From positions 1 to 18,645 of the forward strand of contig CAYRAF010000021.1 in NCBI GenBank assembly GCA_964422195.1: a DNA stretch of 18,645 nucleotides. Direction: 5' to 3'. How positions within the stretch are numbered: position 1 is the stretch's first letter; each line of letters starts with the position of its first letter. The position numbers were made by a program, and so were the translations under genes. The notes beneath the pieces were generated by a model. It saw only the letters and a program-made list of their open reading frames with translations, was not told the DNA's origin and did no database searches. Of the stretch, positions 6,294 through 12,937 are shown piece after piece. The DNA is from CALVUP01 sp964422195 (GTDB taxonomy: Bacteria > Bacillota_I > Bacilli_A > RF39 > UBA660).

Positions 6294-7280
6294 TTATTGT
6301 TCTTTTAACATATTTAAATTATTTAATATTATACCCGTACCATCAGCTACTGTTGTTAAAGGAGATTCCGCAATTACTACTGGTATTTTCAATTCTTTTT
6401 CTAATAATTCTGGTAATTTATCTATCAATGAACCACCTCCAGTTAGAACCAACCCTTTATCCACAATATCTGCGGATAACTCTGGAGGAGTCATTTCTAA
6501 AACGGATTTAATGGATTTTATTAGTTCTTTAATACTATCTTTCATAGCTTCTGCTACTTCGCTTGATGATATCTGTATAGTATTAGGCAATCCACTTATC
6601 AAGTTTCGCCCTTTTACTTCCATTTTTTCTTCTTTTTTAGAATCGGTAGTCCCTATTTTAATTTTTATGGTTTCAGCAGTTTTATCCCCTATCAACAGCT
6701 TATACTTTTGTTTTATATATTTTTTTATATCTTTATCAAAGGTATTACCAGCTATTTTTATAGATTGGGAAATAACTATATCACCAATTGATAGAACGGC
6801 AATATTAGTAGTACCTCCACCTATATCAACTATCATACTAGCAACAGGGCTATTTATATCCATTCCCATTCCAATAGCTGCTACTCTTGCTTCTTCTTCT
6901 AAAAAAACTTTTTTAGCACCTGCCCTTAAAGCTGCCTCCTTAATAGCATTTTTTTCTACTTGCGTAATATTTGAGGGACAACATATTAGTATCTTTGGTC
7001 TTATAAAACTACTTTTTCCATTAATTTTATTTATAAACTCTTTGAGCATGATTTGCGTTATCTCAAAATCTGCGATTACTCCATCTTTTATTGGTTTAAT
7101 TGTTTTTACTTTTCCAGGAGTTCTTCCTAACATAGCATTTGCTTCTTTTCCTACAGCCACTACTCTTTTTCTTTCGTTATCTATAGCTACTACACTGGGT
7201 TCATTTAATACAACGCCTTCTTTTTGCATATATATAACAACATTTGATGTGCCTAAATCTATTCCTATATCTTTTGCCAC
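6294..7280 (-). CDS. mbl: MreB/Mbl actin-like cell-shape protein
   Basis: Bacterial actin that forms membrane-associated filaments and guides side-wall peptidoglycan synthesis. It has 328 residues, close to the 330-340 of the family. The phosphate-1 loop IDLGTSN is at residues 7-13, phosphate-2 is VDIGGGTTNIAV, and the adenosine motif is LTGGGSLI near the C-terminus. The MreB-specific segment EPSVVAID is near the start. The start is a GTG at 7280 with AAGGG 7 bases upstream. That SD lies inside the last codons of spoIIID, whose TGA is one base before the GTG. The spoIIID-mbl order matches B. subtilis, so Mbl is favoured over MreB itself; no mreC or mreD follows. Confidence 0.93.
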   Translation of the reverse strand: MAKDIGIDLGTSNVVIYMQKEGVVLNEPSVVAIDNERKRVVAVGKEANAMLGRTPGKVKTIKPIKDGVIADFEITQIMLKEFINKINGKSSFIRPKILICCPSNITQVEKNAIKEAALRAGAKKVFLEEEARVAAIGMGMDINSPVASMIVDIGGGTTNIAVLSIGDIVISQSIKIAGNTFDKDIKKYIKQKYKLLIGDKTAETIKIKIGTTDSKKEEKMEVKGRNLISGLPNTIQISSSEVAEAMKDSIKELIKSIKSVLEMTPPELSADIVDKGLVLTGGGSLIDKLPELLEKELKIPVVIAESPLTTVADGTGIILNNLNMLKEQ

Positions 7281-7281
7281 T

Positions 7282-7545
7282 TCATTCCCTTCTTTCTTTT
7301 AATCTTAAGTACTTTTCTTTAGTAGATTTTCCTCCTTTTATATGTCTTGTTTTAATATGATTTTCTATAATAATACTAACTTCACTATATAATTCTTTAT
7401 CTATATTTTTTAATCTTTCAGATAAATCCTTATGAATTGTACTTTTGCTAACTCCATAAATATCAGCTATTTCCCTAATAGTTTTTTTACTATTTAACAT
7501 ATAATTTCCTACACTTATAACTCTATCTTTAATAGATTCATACAT
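7282..7545 (-). CDS. spoIIID: Sporulation transcription regulator SpoIIID
   Basis: Small mother-cell DNA-binding regulator that activates or represses many sigma-E genes during sporulation. It has 87 residues (about 93 in B. subtilis). The helix-turn-helix is clear: TIREIADIYGVSKSTIHKDL at about residues 22-41. The conserved basic C-terminal region HIKTRHIKGGKSTKEKYLR follows. AGAGGG lies 6 bases before the ATG. A terminator upstream separates it from spoIIQ. A TATAAT-like element reads on the minus strand at 7567-7572 without a good -35; a sigma-E promoter would be expected but was not convincing by eye. It overlaps functionally with mbl: the mbl SD lies in its last codons. Confidence 0.95.
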   Translation of the reverse strand: MYESIKDRVISVGNYMLNSKKTIREIADIYGVSKSTIHKDLSERLKNIDKELYSEVSIIIENHIKTRHIKGGKSTKEKYLRLKERRE

Positions 7546-7595
7546 ATTATTCCCTCTTTCTAGTGAATTATATATATGAATTTAAAAATTTATAA

Positions 7596-7616
7596 CAAAA
7601 AAAGGCATTAATGCCT
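7596..7616 (-). terminator. Terminator after spoIIQ
   Basis: The palindrome AGGCATTAATGCCT (7603-7616) forms a 5-bp GC-containing stem with loop TTAA. On the minus strand it is followed by seven T at 7596-7602. It overlaps the spoIIQ stop codon. Confidence 0.75.
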
Positions 7617-8238
7617 AAATTTCACTTGTTTTCTTATCATAATAGTTCTCTGGATTTACTACACTACCATCTATACTTAATTCAAAATATAAATGATTTC
7701 CTAAATCTTTTTCTAATTTGTTTGTACCACTCTTACCAATTACTTGTCCTTGATTAACTTGATCATCTTTTTTTACATTTACCTCAGATAAACTCTGATA
7801 AGTACTTATTATTTTATCATCATGTTTTATAGTTACTGTTTTACCAAGAATTTCATCTTCTTTTACATCTAATACTGTACCATCCAATATGCTTAATACA
7901 TCAAAACTATCTTTTGATACATAAGTAACACCTGAATTTTGCATATAAGTATTTTCATAATATGTTATAGAGTTCTCTTGATCTTCTTTTTTTCCTTTAT
8001 AATCATAATATGATTTCCCTATTTTTACATTTTTATCAGTATATGGTCTTGATATTTTAATATCTGTAGATACAACTGGAATATCAGTATCTATAATATC
8101 GCTTGTTACATAAGTAAAATATTCATCATCCGTTTTTAAAGTCTTTGCTGTATAATATATACTAATTATTAAAGTAAAAACTGCGATAACATATATCGTT
8201 GGTAATACAAATGGTTTCAATTTCATTTTCTTTTTCAT
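7615..8238 (-). CDS. spoIIQ: SpoIIQ-like forespore membrane protein, degenerate LytM/M23 domain
   Basis: SpoIIQ is anchored in the forespore membrane and pairs with mother-cell SpoIIIAH across the intermembrane space, supporting engulfment and the feeding channel. One helix at about residues 12-30 is followed by an extracytoplasmic region with a LytM/M23 fold at about 95-205 (SGVTY, SILDGTV, GQVIGKSG, NHLYFEL, VNPENYY). Where zinc peptidases have a His-x-x-x-Asp pair, this protein has Asn101 to Thr105, and the usual His-x-His is His182-Leu-Tyr184, so it should be catalytically dead. Loss of one ligand is known in B. subtilis SpoIIQ; here three look altered. The gene lies just upstream of spoIIID, as expected by synteny. 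GAGGTG precedes the ATG. Confidence 0.88.
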   Translation of the reverse strand: MKKKMKLKPFVLPTIYVIAVFTLIISIYYTAKTLKTDDEYFTYVTSDIIDTDIPVVSTDIKISRPYTDKNVKIGKSYYDYKGKKEDQENSITYYENTYMQNSGVTYVSKDSFDVLSILDGTVLDVKEDEILGKTVTIKHDDKIISTYQSLSEVNVKKDDQVNQGQVIGKSGTNKLEKDLGNHLYFELSIDGSVVNPENYYDKKTSEI

Positions 8239-8253
8239 ATTTTCACCTCATTA

Positions 8254-8284
8254 TAAGTTTGAACTGAAAACATAAAATTTATAC
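8254..8284 (-). promoter_or_regulatory. Possible sigma-F-like promoter of spoIIQ
   Basis: Between the upstream terminator and spoIIQ the minus strand has GTATA (8280-8284), which matches the sigma-F -35 GYWTA. After 16 bases comes TTCAAACTTA (8254-8263), which matches the sigma-F -10 region in its A/T part but lacks the GG. SpoIIQ is forespore-expressed under sigma-F in B. subtilis. The expected start would lie very close to the SD, which weakens the call. Confidence 0.3.
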
Positions 8285-8286
8285 AT

Positions 8287-8316
8287 AAAAAAAGTAAAAA
8301 CAATTTTTTACTTTTT
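8287..8316 (-). terminator. Terminator after the DUF1146 gene
   Basis: A 12-bp stem, AAAAAGTAAAAA (8289-8300) with TTTTTACTTTTT (8305-8316), has a 4-base loop and a continuing T-run on the minus strand. It ends the rpiB-DUF1146 unit 8 bases after the stop codon. Confidence 0.7.
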
Positions 8317-8324
8317 ATTTTATT

Positions 8325-8516
8325 CTAATTATATGAAAGAAAAAAATCATACATAAAATTTGTTACTAAATATATTAAAGATAACGCTAAACATAGATAA
8401 AAAACTCTTGCTTGATGTATTTTGTTTTTTTTAAAAATTGCATTTATGTTAATAGAATCTAATGACCATAATACAAGGACAGTTGAAAAAATATAAAGAA
8501 AAAATTTAGCTTTCAT
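8325..8516 (-). CDS. DUF1146 family small membrane protein (YwzB-like)
   Basis: A 63-residue protein with two hydrophobic helices (about 4-22 and 38-58) around a basic stretch. It matches the DUF1146/YwzB pattern: ALDSININ-like LDSININ, FKKNKIHQARVFYLCLALSLIYLVTNF and a final YDFFLS. The function of this family is unknown; in Bacillus ywzB lies between the ATP synthase operon and murAA. It starts one base after the rpiB stop codon and has only a weak SD, so it probably depends on coupling to rpiB translation. It is followed by a terminator. Confidence 0.85.
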   Translation of the reverse strand: MKAKFFLYIFSTVLVLWSLDSININAIFKKNKIHQARVFYLCLALSLIYLVTNFMYDFFLSYN

Positions 8517-8517
8517 A

Positions 8518-8955
8518 TTATTTGCTCAACTTATCTAATTTTTCTATTCTTCTTTTATGTCTTTCCATATTGGAAAAATCCGTTGTTAAAAAAACATCTA
8601 TTATATCTTTAACTTTATAGAAAGGCATATGAGCAGAAAAAGCTAATACATTTGCATTGTTATCTATTCTTGTTAATTTAGCTTCTCTTATATCATGAGC
8701 TTTAGCACATCTAATTCCCTTTACTCTGTTACAAGCAATTGATATACCAATACCTGTATTACAAATAGCTATTCCATATTCTACATCACCAGATAATATA
8801 GCATCTGTTAGTTTCTTAGCCATATCTGGATAATCTACGGATTCTTTAGTATTTGTTCCATAATTAATAACTTCATACCCTTTTTTTAACAAGTATTTGC
8901 ATATTCTTTTTTTCATTTTTAATCCTGCATGATCATTAGTTATCCCTATTTTCAT
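8518..8955 (-). CDS. rpiB: RpiB/LacAB family sugar-phosphate isomerase
   Basis: Type B ribose-5-phosphate isomerase interconverts ribose-5-P and ribulose-5-P in the pentose phosphate pathway. Visible motifs are NDHAG (Asp8, His9) and the catalytic Cys65 in CNTGIG, followed by ISIACNRVKGIRCA and HDIREAKLTRIDNNANVLAFSAH. The length of 145 residues is typical. The frame extends to a GTG at 8964, but the AGGTGA there serves as SD for ATG 8958 or 8955; the latter gives the family-like MKIGITNDHAG and is preferred. LacA/LacB or allose-6-P isomerases are close relatives, but no lactose or allose gene is nearby, and ywlF (rpiB) lies in the syntenic B. subtilis region. Confidence 0.9.
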   Translation of the reverse strand: MKIGITNDHAGLKMKKRICKYLLKKGYEVINYGTNTKESVDYPDMAKKLTDAILSGDVEYGIAICNTGIGISIACNRVKGIRCAKAHDIREAKLTRIDNNANVLAFSAHMPFYKVKDIIDVFLTTDFSNMERHKRRIEKLDKLSK

Positions 8956-8996
8956 CATTATCACCTACTATATATAGTTTAACATATTTTTTATTA

Positions 8997-9027
8997 TTTA
9001 TAGTTTTTATTTTTTAAAACTAGTCAA
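8997..9027 (-). promoter_or_regulatory. Possible sigma-A promoter of rpiB
   Basis: The minus strand has TTGACT (9022-9027) and TATAAA (8997-9002), but the spacer is 19 bases, longer than ideal. It lies just after the rpmE terminator in a 117-base gap that needs a promoter for rpiB. Confidence 0.4.
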
Positions 9028-9042
9028 TACTTAACATAAAAA

Positions 9043-9074
9043 CAAAAAAAATAAAGCTTTACTTGCTTTATTTT
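9043..9074 (-). terminator. Terminator after rpmE
   Basis: A perfect 10-bp stem, AAAATAAAGC (9048-9057) with GCTTTATTTT (9065-9074), has a 7-base loop. On the minus strand it runs into eight T (9043-9050). It overlaps the last bases of rpmE. Confidence 0.85.
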
Positions 9075-9273
9075 ATTTGTCAAATCCATATTTTTTATTA
9101 AATTTAGCAACTGCTCCATCACTTGAAGTTCTTACTTGTTTACCAGTGTATGCTGGATGACATTTACTACAAACTTCTACATTGTGATCTTTTGTACTTC
9201 TTACCTTGAATGTTTCACCACAAGCACAAGTTACTGTTACTTCTTTGTATTCTGGATGTATTCCCTTTTTCAT
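9073..9273 (-). CDS. rpmE: 50S ribosomal protein L31, zinc-binding form
   Basis: L31 bridges the large and small ribosomal subunits. It has 66 residues, the normal length. This is the zinc-containing (C+) type: Cys16 and Cys18 in CAC and Cys35 and Cys38 in CSKC, with HPAYTGKQ after them. The open frame reaches an ATG at 9294, but AAGGAGA at 9281-9287 lies 7 bases before the ATG at 9273, which gives the family start MKKGIHPEY. In B. subtilis rpmE follows rho in the murAB region; here rho is absent and an SGNH hydrolase gene precedes it. It has its own strong promoter and terminator. Confidence 0.97.
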   Translation of the reverse strand: MKKGIHPEYKEVTVTCACGETFKVRSTKDHNVEVCSKCHPAYTGKQVRTSSDGAVAKFNKKYGFDK

Positions 9274-9292
9274 AATATTCTCTCCTTCCGCC

Positions 9293-9312
9293 ATGATTAA
9301 TTAATTAACCAT
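9293..9312 (-). promoter_or_regulatory. Hairpin in the rpmE leader
   Basis: An inverted repeat in the roughly 50-base rpmE leader: ATGGTTAAT and ATTAATCAT on the minus strand, about 7 pairs with one G-U and a small loop. It ends 6 bases before the SD. Ribosomal protein genes often have autoregulatory leaders and rpmE leader RNAs are known in Firmicutes, but this hairpin is short and AT-rich. Confidence 0.3.
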
Positions 9313-9331
9313 AGTAATTCAATGCGAAATT

Positions 9332-9360
9332 ATTATATCAACAAATTTATTTTTGTGCAA
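9332..9360 (-). promoter_or_regulatory. Sigma-A promoter of rpmE
   Basis: The minus strand reads TTGCAC (9355-9360), 17 bases, then TATAAT (9332-9337) with an upstream TG (TGATATAAT). Its -35 lies inside the 3' end of the SGNH hydrolase gene. It is among the strongest promoter matches in the window. Confidence 0.8.
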
Positions 9361-10108
9361 GTTTTTTATTGTTTTTTTCTAAATAATCAATTATATTATC
9401 TGCTATTGCCTGATATCCTTTATAATTTGGGTGGATATTAAGAGGGTTTGGTAAATAGTCATTATTCTTAAAATCATCTGATACTTTTATATAAGTAATT
9501 TTGTGTTTTGCACAGAGTTTTGTGTATAAGTTATCTATTTTTTTGATTAAATCATCTATTTTTTCATCATTTAATAAGTTCTTACTTATTGGATTATAGT
9601 ATCCTACTAATATAATTTCTTTTTTTGCATACTTTTTTACTTCTATAATAACATTTTCTACATTTTCTACTACATCTTCAATGTTTTCTTCTATTGAGTC
9701 ATAATTAATATTATCTAAATCTTTTATATCATCCATATTTATTTTTCTCATTAAATCATTAGCTCCTATGGATATAGTAACTATATCGGATTCTCTTAAA
9801 GCTCTTTTTATACTTATTTTTTTATTAGCAATTTTTACTTTTTTATTATTTTTTATTTTTTTGATTAAATCTGTAGTTTTATCTCCACTTTTAGCATAAT
9901 TTTTTGTATAAACTTTTAGTTTATCTTTTGAAGCTATATAATCTTTTAAATAGTCAGCATACGAGTATCCTATTTCACCATATGGGTTTTCTCCTAAAGC
10001 TAATGAATCTCCTAAAGCAATATAATTAACTTTATCCTCATTAAAAAAATTATAAATGCCAAAAACAATGAAACACGTTATTATAATTGGTAAAACTATT
10101 TTTTTCAT
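9347..10108 (-). CDS. Membrane-anchored SGNH/GDSL-family hydrolase
   Basis: Predicted extracellular esterase, lipase or deacetylase of the SGNH fold; the substrate is unknown. Of 253 residues, one N-terminal helix (about 4-20) probably anchors it. Block I IALGDSLALG has the nucleophile Ser35. Block II is AKSGDKTTDL. Block III ISIGANDLM supplies Gly and Asn. Block V NPLNIHPNYKGYQAIA supplies the catalytic His226. In many relatives the residue two before that His is Asp; here it is Asn, so the charge-relay Asp may be missing or supplied elsewhere. The start is the ATG at 10108, 5 bases after GGAGG; the frame extends 4 codons to a TTG. A terminator hairpin directly abuts that GGAGG, so expression may depend on read-through from murA. 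Confidence 0.85.
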   Translation of the reverse strand: MKKIVLPIIITCFIVFGIYNFFNEDKVNYIALGDSLALGENPYGEIGYSYADYLKDYIASKDKLKVYTKNYAKSGDKTTDLIKKIKNNKKVKIANKKISIKRALRESDIVTISIGANDLMRKINMDDIKDLDNINYDSIEENIEDVVENVENVIIEVKKYAKKEIILVGYYNPISKNLLNDEKIDDLIKKIDNLYTKLCAKHKITYIKVSDDFKNNDYLPNPLNIHPNYKGYQAIADNIIDYLEKNNKKLAQK

Positions 10109-10118
10109 ATCAACCTCC

Positions 10119-10152
10119 AAAAAAAAGAAATATATTAAATTATATTTCTTTT
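10119..10152 (-). terminator. Terminator after murA, abutting the next SD
   Basis: A perfect 12-bp stem (10123-10134 with 10141-10152) has a 6-base loop. On the minus strand eight T (10119-10126) follow and then immediately GGAGG, the SD of the SGNH hydrolase gene. It overlaps the murA stop codon. Confidence 0.8.
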
Positions 10153-11393
10153 AGTTCTATATTAGCACCTGCTTTTTGAAGTTTTTCTACAATATTTTCA
10201 TAACCTCTTAGTATATGATTAACATTTTCTATTGTTGTTTCACCATCAGCAATTAATCCTGCGAGTACCATTGCAGCTCCTGCGCGAAGATCCGTTGCTT
10301 TTATTCTAGCACCTTTTAATGGAGTAGGTCCTTTTATAATTGCAGTTTCATCTTTTACTGTAATATCACATCCCATTTCATTTAAATATGGTATGTGCAT
10401 AAATCTATTTTCCCAAATTGTTTCTTTTACTTTAGATATACCAGTTGCTTGTGTCATTAAGATTGTTAATGGTTGTTGAAGATCTGTTGGGAACCCTGGA
10501 TATACTAGTGTTTTAACATTTGATGCTTTGTACTTATCACTCTTAGATACCACAATGTAATCAGTTCCTATTTTTAAATTACAATTCATATCTTTTAATT
10601 TCGATGTCAATGATTCTATATGCTTTGGAATAATATTTTCTATTTTTAAATCTTTTCCACATAACGCTCCTGCGATTACATAAGTTCCGGCTTCAATTCT
10701 ATCTGGTATTACTTCATGAAAACAACCATGCAAACTTTCTACTCCTTCTATAGTAATTGTTGGAGTGCCAGCTCCTTTTATCTTAGCTCCCATATTATTA
10801 AGAAGAGTAGCTATATTCACTATCTCAGGCTCTTTTGCAGCATTATCTATGATGGTTGTTCCCTTTGCCTTTGTAGCAGCTAACATAATATTAATAGTAG
10901 CACCTACTGATGCTATATCTAGATATATTTCTGCACCTTTTAATTCTTCTGCTTCTACTTTATAACAATTTCCTTTTGAAGTAACTTTTGCACCTAGAGC
11001 TTCAAATCCTTTTAAATGCAAATTAATAGGTCTAGCACCTATAGAACAACCTCCTGGAAAATACATTTCAGCCTTTTTGTATTTACCAAGTAAAGCACCT
11101 AAAAAATAATAAGATGCCCTAAGTTTTGTTGAATGTTCTTCTGAAATAGTCTTATTTATAATATTTTTAGAATCTATTGTTATAGTTTCTTCTTCTCTTG
11201 TAACTTTTGCACCTAAATATTCTAATATCTCGCTTAAAGCTTTAATATCTGTAATATCAGGAACGTTATATATCGTAGTTACTTCATCTGATAATATAGT
11301 AGCAGGTATTAAAGCAACAGCACTATTCTTTGCACCACTTATTTTTATACTACCTGTTAATTCATTTTGACCTTTTATTTTTAATACTTTCAT
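10140..11393 (-). CDS. murA: UDP-N-acetylglucosamine 1-carboxyvinyltransferase MurA
   Basis: First committed cytoplasmic step of peptidoglycan synthesis: transfers enolpyruvate from PEP to UDP-GlcNAc; target of fosfomycin. It has 417 residues, as usual. Lys22-Asn23 lie in SGAKNSAVALIPA. The catalytic Cys116 in PGGCSIGARPINLHL is intact, implying fosfomycin sensitivity at the enzyme level. Asp304 in FPTDLQQPLT and the C-terminal DLRAGAAMVLAGL follow. GGAGG precedes the ATG by 6 bases. It lies between fba and rpmE, which matches the B. subtilis murAB (murZ) locus rather than murAA. A TATAAT at 11415-11420 (minus strand) could give a secondary promoter, but its -35 is poor; it is probably co-transcribed with fba. 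Confidence 0.96.
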   Translation of the reverse strand: MKVLKIKGQNELTGSIKISGAKNSAVALIPATILSDEVTTIYNVPDITDIKALSEILEYLGAKVTREEETITIDSKNIINKTISEEHSTKLRASYYFLGALLGKYKKAEMYFPGGCSIGARPINLHLKGFEALGAKVTSKGNCYKVEAEELKGAEIYLDIASVGATINIMLAATKAKGTTIIDNAAKEPEIVNIATLLNNMGAKIKGAGTPTITIEGVESLHGCFHEVIPDRIEAGTYVIAGALCGKDLKIENIIPKHIESLTSKLKDMNCNLKIGTDYIVVSKSDKYKASNVKTLVYPGFPTDLQQPLTILMTQATGISKVKETIWENRFMHIPYLNEMGCDITVKDETAIIKGPTPLKGARIKATDLRAGAAMVLAGLIADGETTIENVNHILRGYENIVEKLQKAGANIELKEI

Positions 11394-11444
11394 GTACTAC
11401 CTCCATGATTAGCTATTATATTTTATTAAACTTAAGTATTTCTG

Positions 11445-12287
11445 TTACTTGTTATTAAATAGCTTAATCTTTTTATCTATTACTTCTTTTATTGCTTGCT
11501 CACCACTTTTTATTATTTTTCTTGGATCATAAATTTTCTCATTCTCATTTAAATAAATTCTAACAGCATTACTCCAAGCTATCTGTAACTCAGTATTAAC
11601 ATTAATCTTACATATTCCACAATTTATGGCTTCTATTATTTTTTCGGCTTCTATACCACTCCCGCCATGAAGAACTAATGGTATATCAACGTTAGTACTT
11701 ATTTCTTTCATTGTTGCAAAATCTAAATTTACTTCTTCTTTATAAATACCATGTGCACTACCTAATGCTGGTGCTAGAGAATCTATATCAACTTTTGATA
11801 AAAAATATTGGCAATCTTTTAAATTAGTAAAAGCTGATTTGTTAGCAAAATCATCTTCTTCTCCACCAATTAAACCTAATTCTGCCTCTACAGAAACATT
11901 TCTTTGATGAGCATATTCTACTACTTTCTTTGTCTCTTGAATATTCTCATCTATAGTAAGTTTTGATCCATCTATCATTACAGAAGTAAATCCTGCATCT
12001 ATTGCTTTTTTACATGTTTCAAAAGAACTCGCATGATCCATATGTAGAGCTACTGGATTAGATATATTTAATTCATCTATTAATCCTGTTACTATGGATA
12101 CTACTACATTTGCTCCTCCCATATAATTTAAAGCACCTTCGCTAACACCTAGAATTACAGGGACACTTAATTTGTTAGTTTCTTCCAGTATGAAACGAGT
12201 CCATTCTAAATTATTTATGTTAAAATGGGCAATTGCATATTTGTTTTTTTTCGCATCAAGTAACATTTTCTTGGTATTAACTAACAT
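11445..12287 (-). CDS. fba: Class II fructose-1,6-bisphosphate aldolase
   Basis: Zinc-dependent aldolase of glycolysis and gluconeogenesis, splitting fructose-1,6-bisphosphate into DHAP and glyceraldehyde-3-P. It has 280 residues (about 285 in B. subtilis FbaA). The catalytic Asp84 and zinc ligand His85 are in LHMDHASSFE; other ligands are His179 in GSAHGIYKEE and His207 in VLHGGSGI, with VEAELG between. The start is the ATG at 12287 after GGGTGA, giving MLVNTKKMLLDAKK; the frame reaches 4 codons further. It has its own sigma-A promoter and leads into murA, the fba-murAB neighbourhood of Bacillus. The related tagatose-bisphosphate aldolase (GatY type) is an alternative, but the context favours Fba. 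Confidence 0.93.
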   Translation of the reverse strand: MLVNTKKMLLDAKKNKYAIAHFNINNLEWTRFILEETNKLSVPVILGVSEGALNYMGGANVVVSIVTGLIDELNISNPVALHMDHASSFETCKKAIDAGFTSVMIDGSKLTIDENIQETKKVVEYAHQRNVSVEAELGLIGGEEDDFANKSAFTNLKDCQYFLSKVDIDSLAPALGSAHGIYKEEVNLDFATMKEISTNVDIPLVLHGGSGIEAEKIIEAINCGICKINVNTELQIAWSNAVRIYLNENEKIYDPRKIIKSGEQAIKEVIDKKIKLFNNK

Positions 12288-12302
12288 AATATCACCCATT
12301 TA

Positions 12303-12331
12303 ATTATATATAATAAAATATATTAAATCAA
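12303..12331 (-). promoter_or_regulatory. Sigma-A promoter of fba-murA
   Basis: The minus strand has TTGATT (12326-12331), exactly 17 bases, then TATAAT (12303-12308), placed between the mntP terminator and the fba SD. Confidence 0.75.
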
Positions 12332-12332
12332 T

Positions 12333-12365
12333 TAAAAAAGACCTTATTTTACAATATAAGTGTCT
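12333..12365 (-). terminator. Terminator after the mntP-like gene
   Basis: AGACCTTAT (12339-12347) pairs with ATAAGTGTCT (12356-12365), with one bulged base and an 8-base loop. Six T follow on the minus strand (12334-12339). It overlaps the stop codon of the mntP-like gene. Confidence 0.7.
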
Positions 12366-12885
12366 AAAATATGTATATTAAAGATAAAATAAATAATATG
12401 ATACTACCGACTAGCGTTGATATTTTTCCAAAAGATTCTTTTAAATATTTACCAATTTTTAAACCAATATAAGTAAAAAGAAAGCTAGTTATTGAGAAAA
12501 GTGTTGGTGGTAAAAACAAATTACTATTAATAGTACCAAGCCCTATTCCTACTGTGAAGCTATCTATACTGACTGTGAAAGAAAACAATAAAATTGTGCT
12601 TATTCTGTTTAATGGGGTTAATTTTTCATCTTTAAATATCGAAAAAAACATTTCTAGGGATAGTATCAAGAATATAGAACCAACTAATATTTCTGGTTTC
12701 ATAGGTAAAACTTTTAATATTATGTTACCAATTAAAAATCCTAATAATGGCATAATAAAATGAAACAATCCAACTGATAAACTTAATGCATTTGTATTTT
12801 TCTTACTTATTCTATTCATTCCATAAAGTACAGATAAAGAAAATGCATCCATACTTAAACCTACTGCGATTGCAATTAATATCAT
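12364..12885 (-). CDS. mntP: MntP-family membrane protein, putative manganese exporter
   Basis: A 173-residue polytopic membrane protein of the MntP/DUF204 family, which exports Mn(II). It has about six helices and the internal-repeat signatures SMDAF (11-15) and SIDSF (106-110), whose acidic residues are the likely metal ligands. The start is the ATG at 12885, 6 bases after GAGAGG; the open frame continues 6 codons to a TTG. In B. subtilis mntP (ywlD) lies in the same region close to spoIIR, which supports this over the related sporulation protein YtaF. A hairpin buries the SD, and no yybP-ykoY manganese riboswitch is recognisable because only about 50 bases lie upstream. Confidence 0.8.
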   Translation of the reverse strand: MILIAIAVGLSMDAFSLSVLYGMNRISKKNTNALSLSVGLFHFIMPLLGFLIGNIILKVLPMKPEILVGSIFLILSLEMFFSIFKDEKLTPLNRISTILLFSFTVSIDSFTVGIGLGTINSNLFLPPTLFSITSFLFTYIGLKIGKYLKESFGKISTLVGSIILFILSLIYIF

Positions 12886-12886
12886 A

Positions 12887-12920
12887 AAAAACCTCTCATT
12901 CAATAATACGAAAGGTTTTT
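12887..12920 (-). promoter_or_regulatory. Hairpin covering the mntP ribosome binding site
   Basis: On the minus strand AAAAACCTTTC (12910-12920) pairs with GAGAGGTTTTT (12887-12897), 11 pairs including one G-U, around a 12-base loop. The SD GAGAGG is in the descending arm and the ATG follows 1 base after the hairpin. It could act as the spoIIR terminator or as a translational control element. Confidence 0.6.
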
Positions 12921-12937
12921 ATTTTAATTCCAATAAA

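Noticed and set aside
6511..7302. A 263-codon open frame on the plus strand
   Set aside because: It lies fully antisense to mbl and the end of spoIIID, whose motifs are unmistakable, has no SD, and its composition is that of a reverse-strand shadow.
7546..7614. Sigma-E promoter for spoIIID
   Set aside because: CATATA-like sequence is present, but no -35 element fits at the right spacing; the region is too AT-rich to decide.
12886..12937. yybP-ykoY manganese riboswitch upstream of mntP
   Set aside because: Only about 50 bases separate spoIIR and mntP, and the conserved riboswitch structure is absent.
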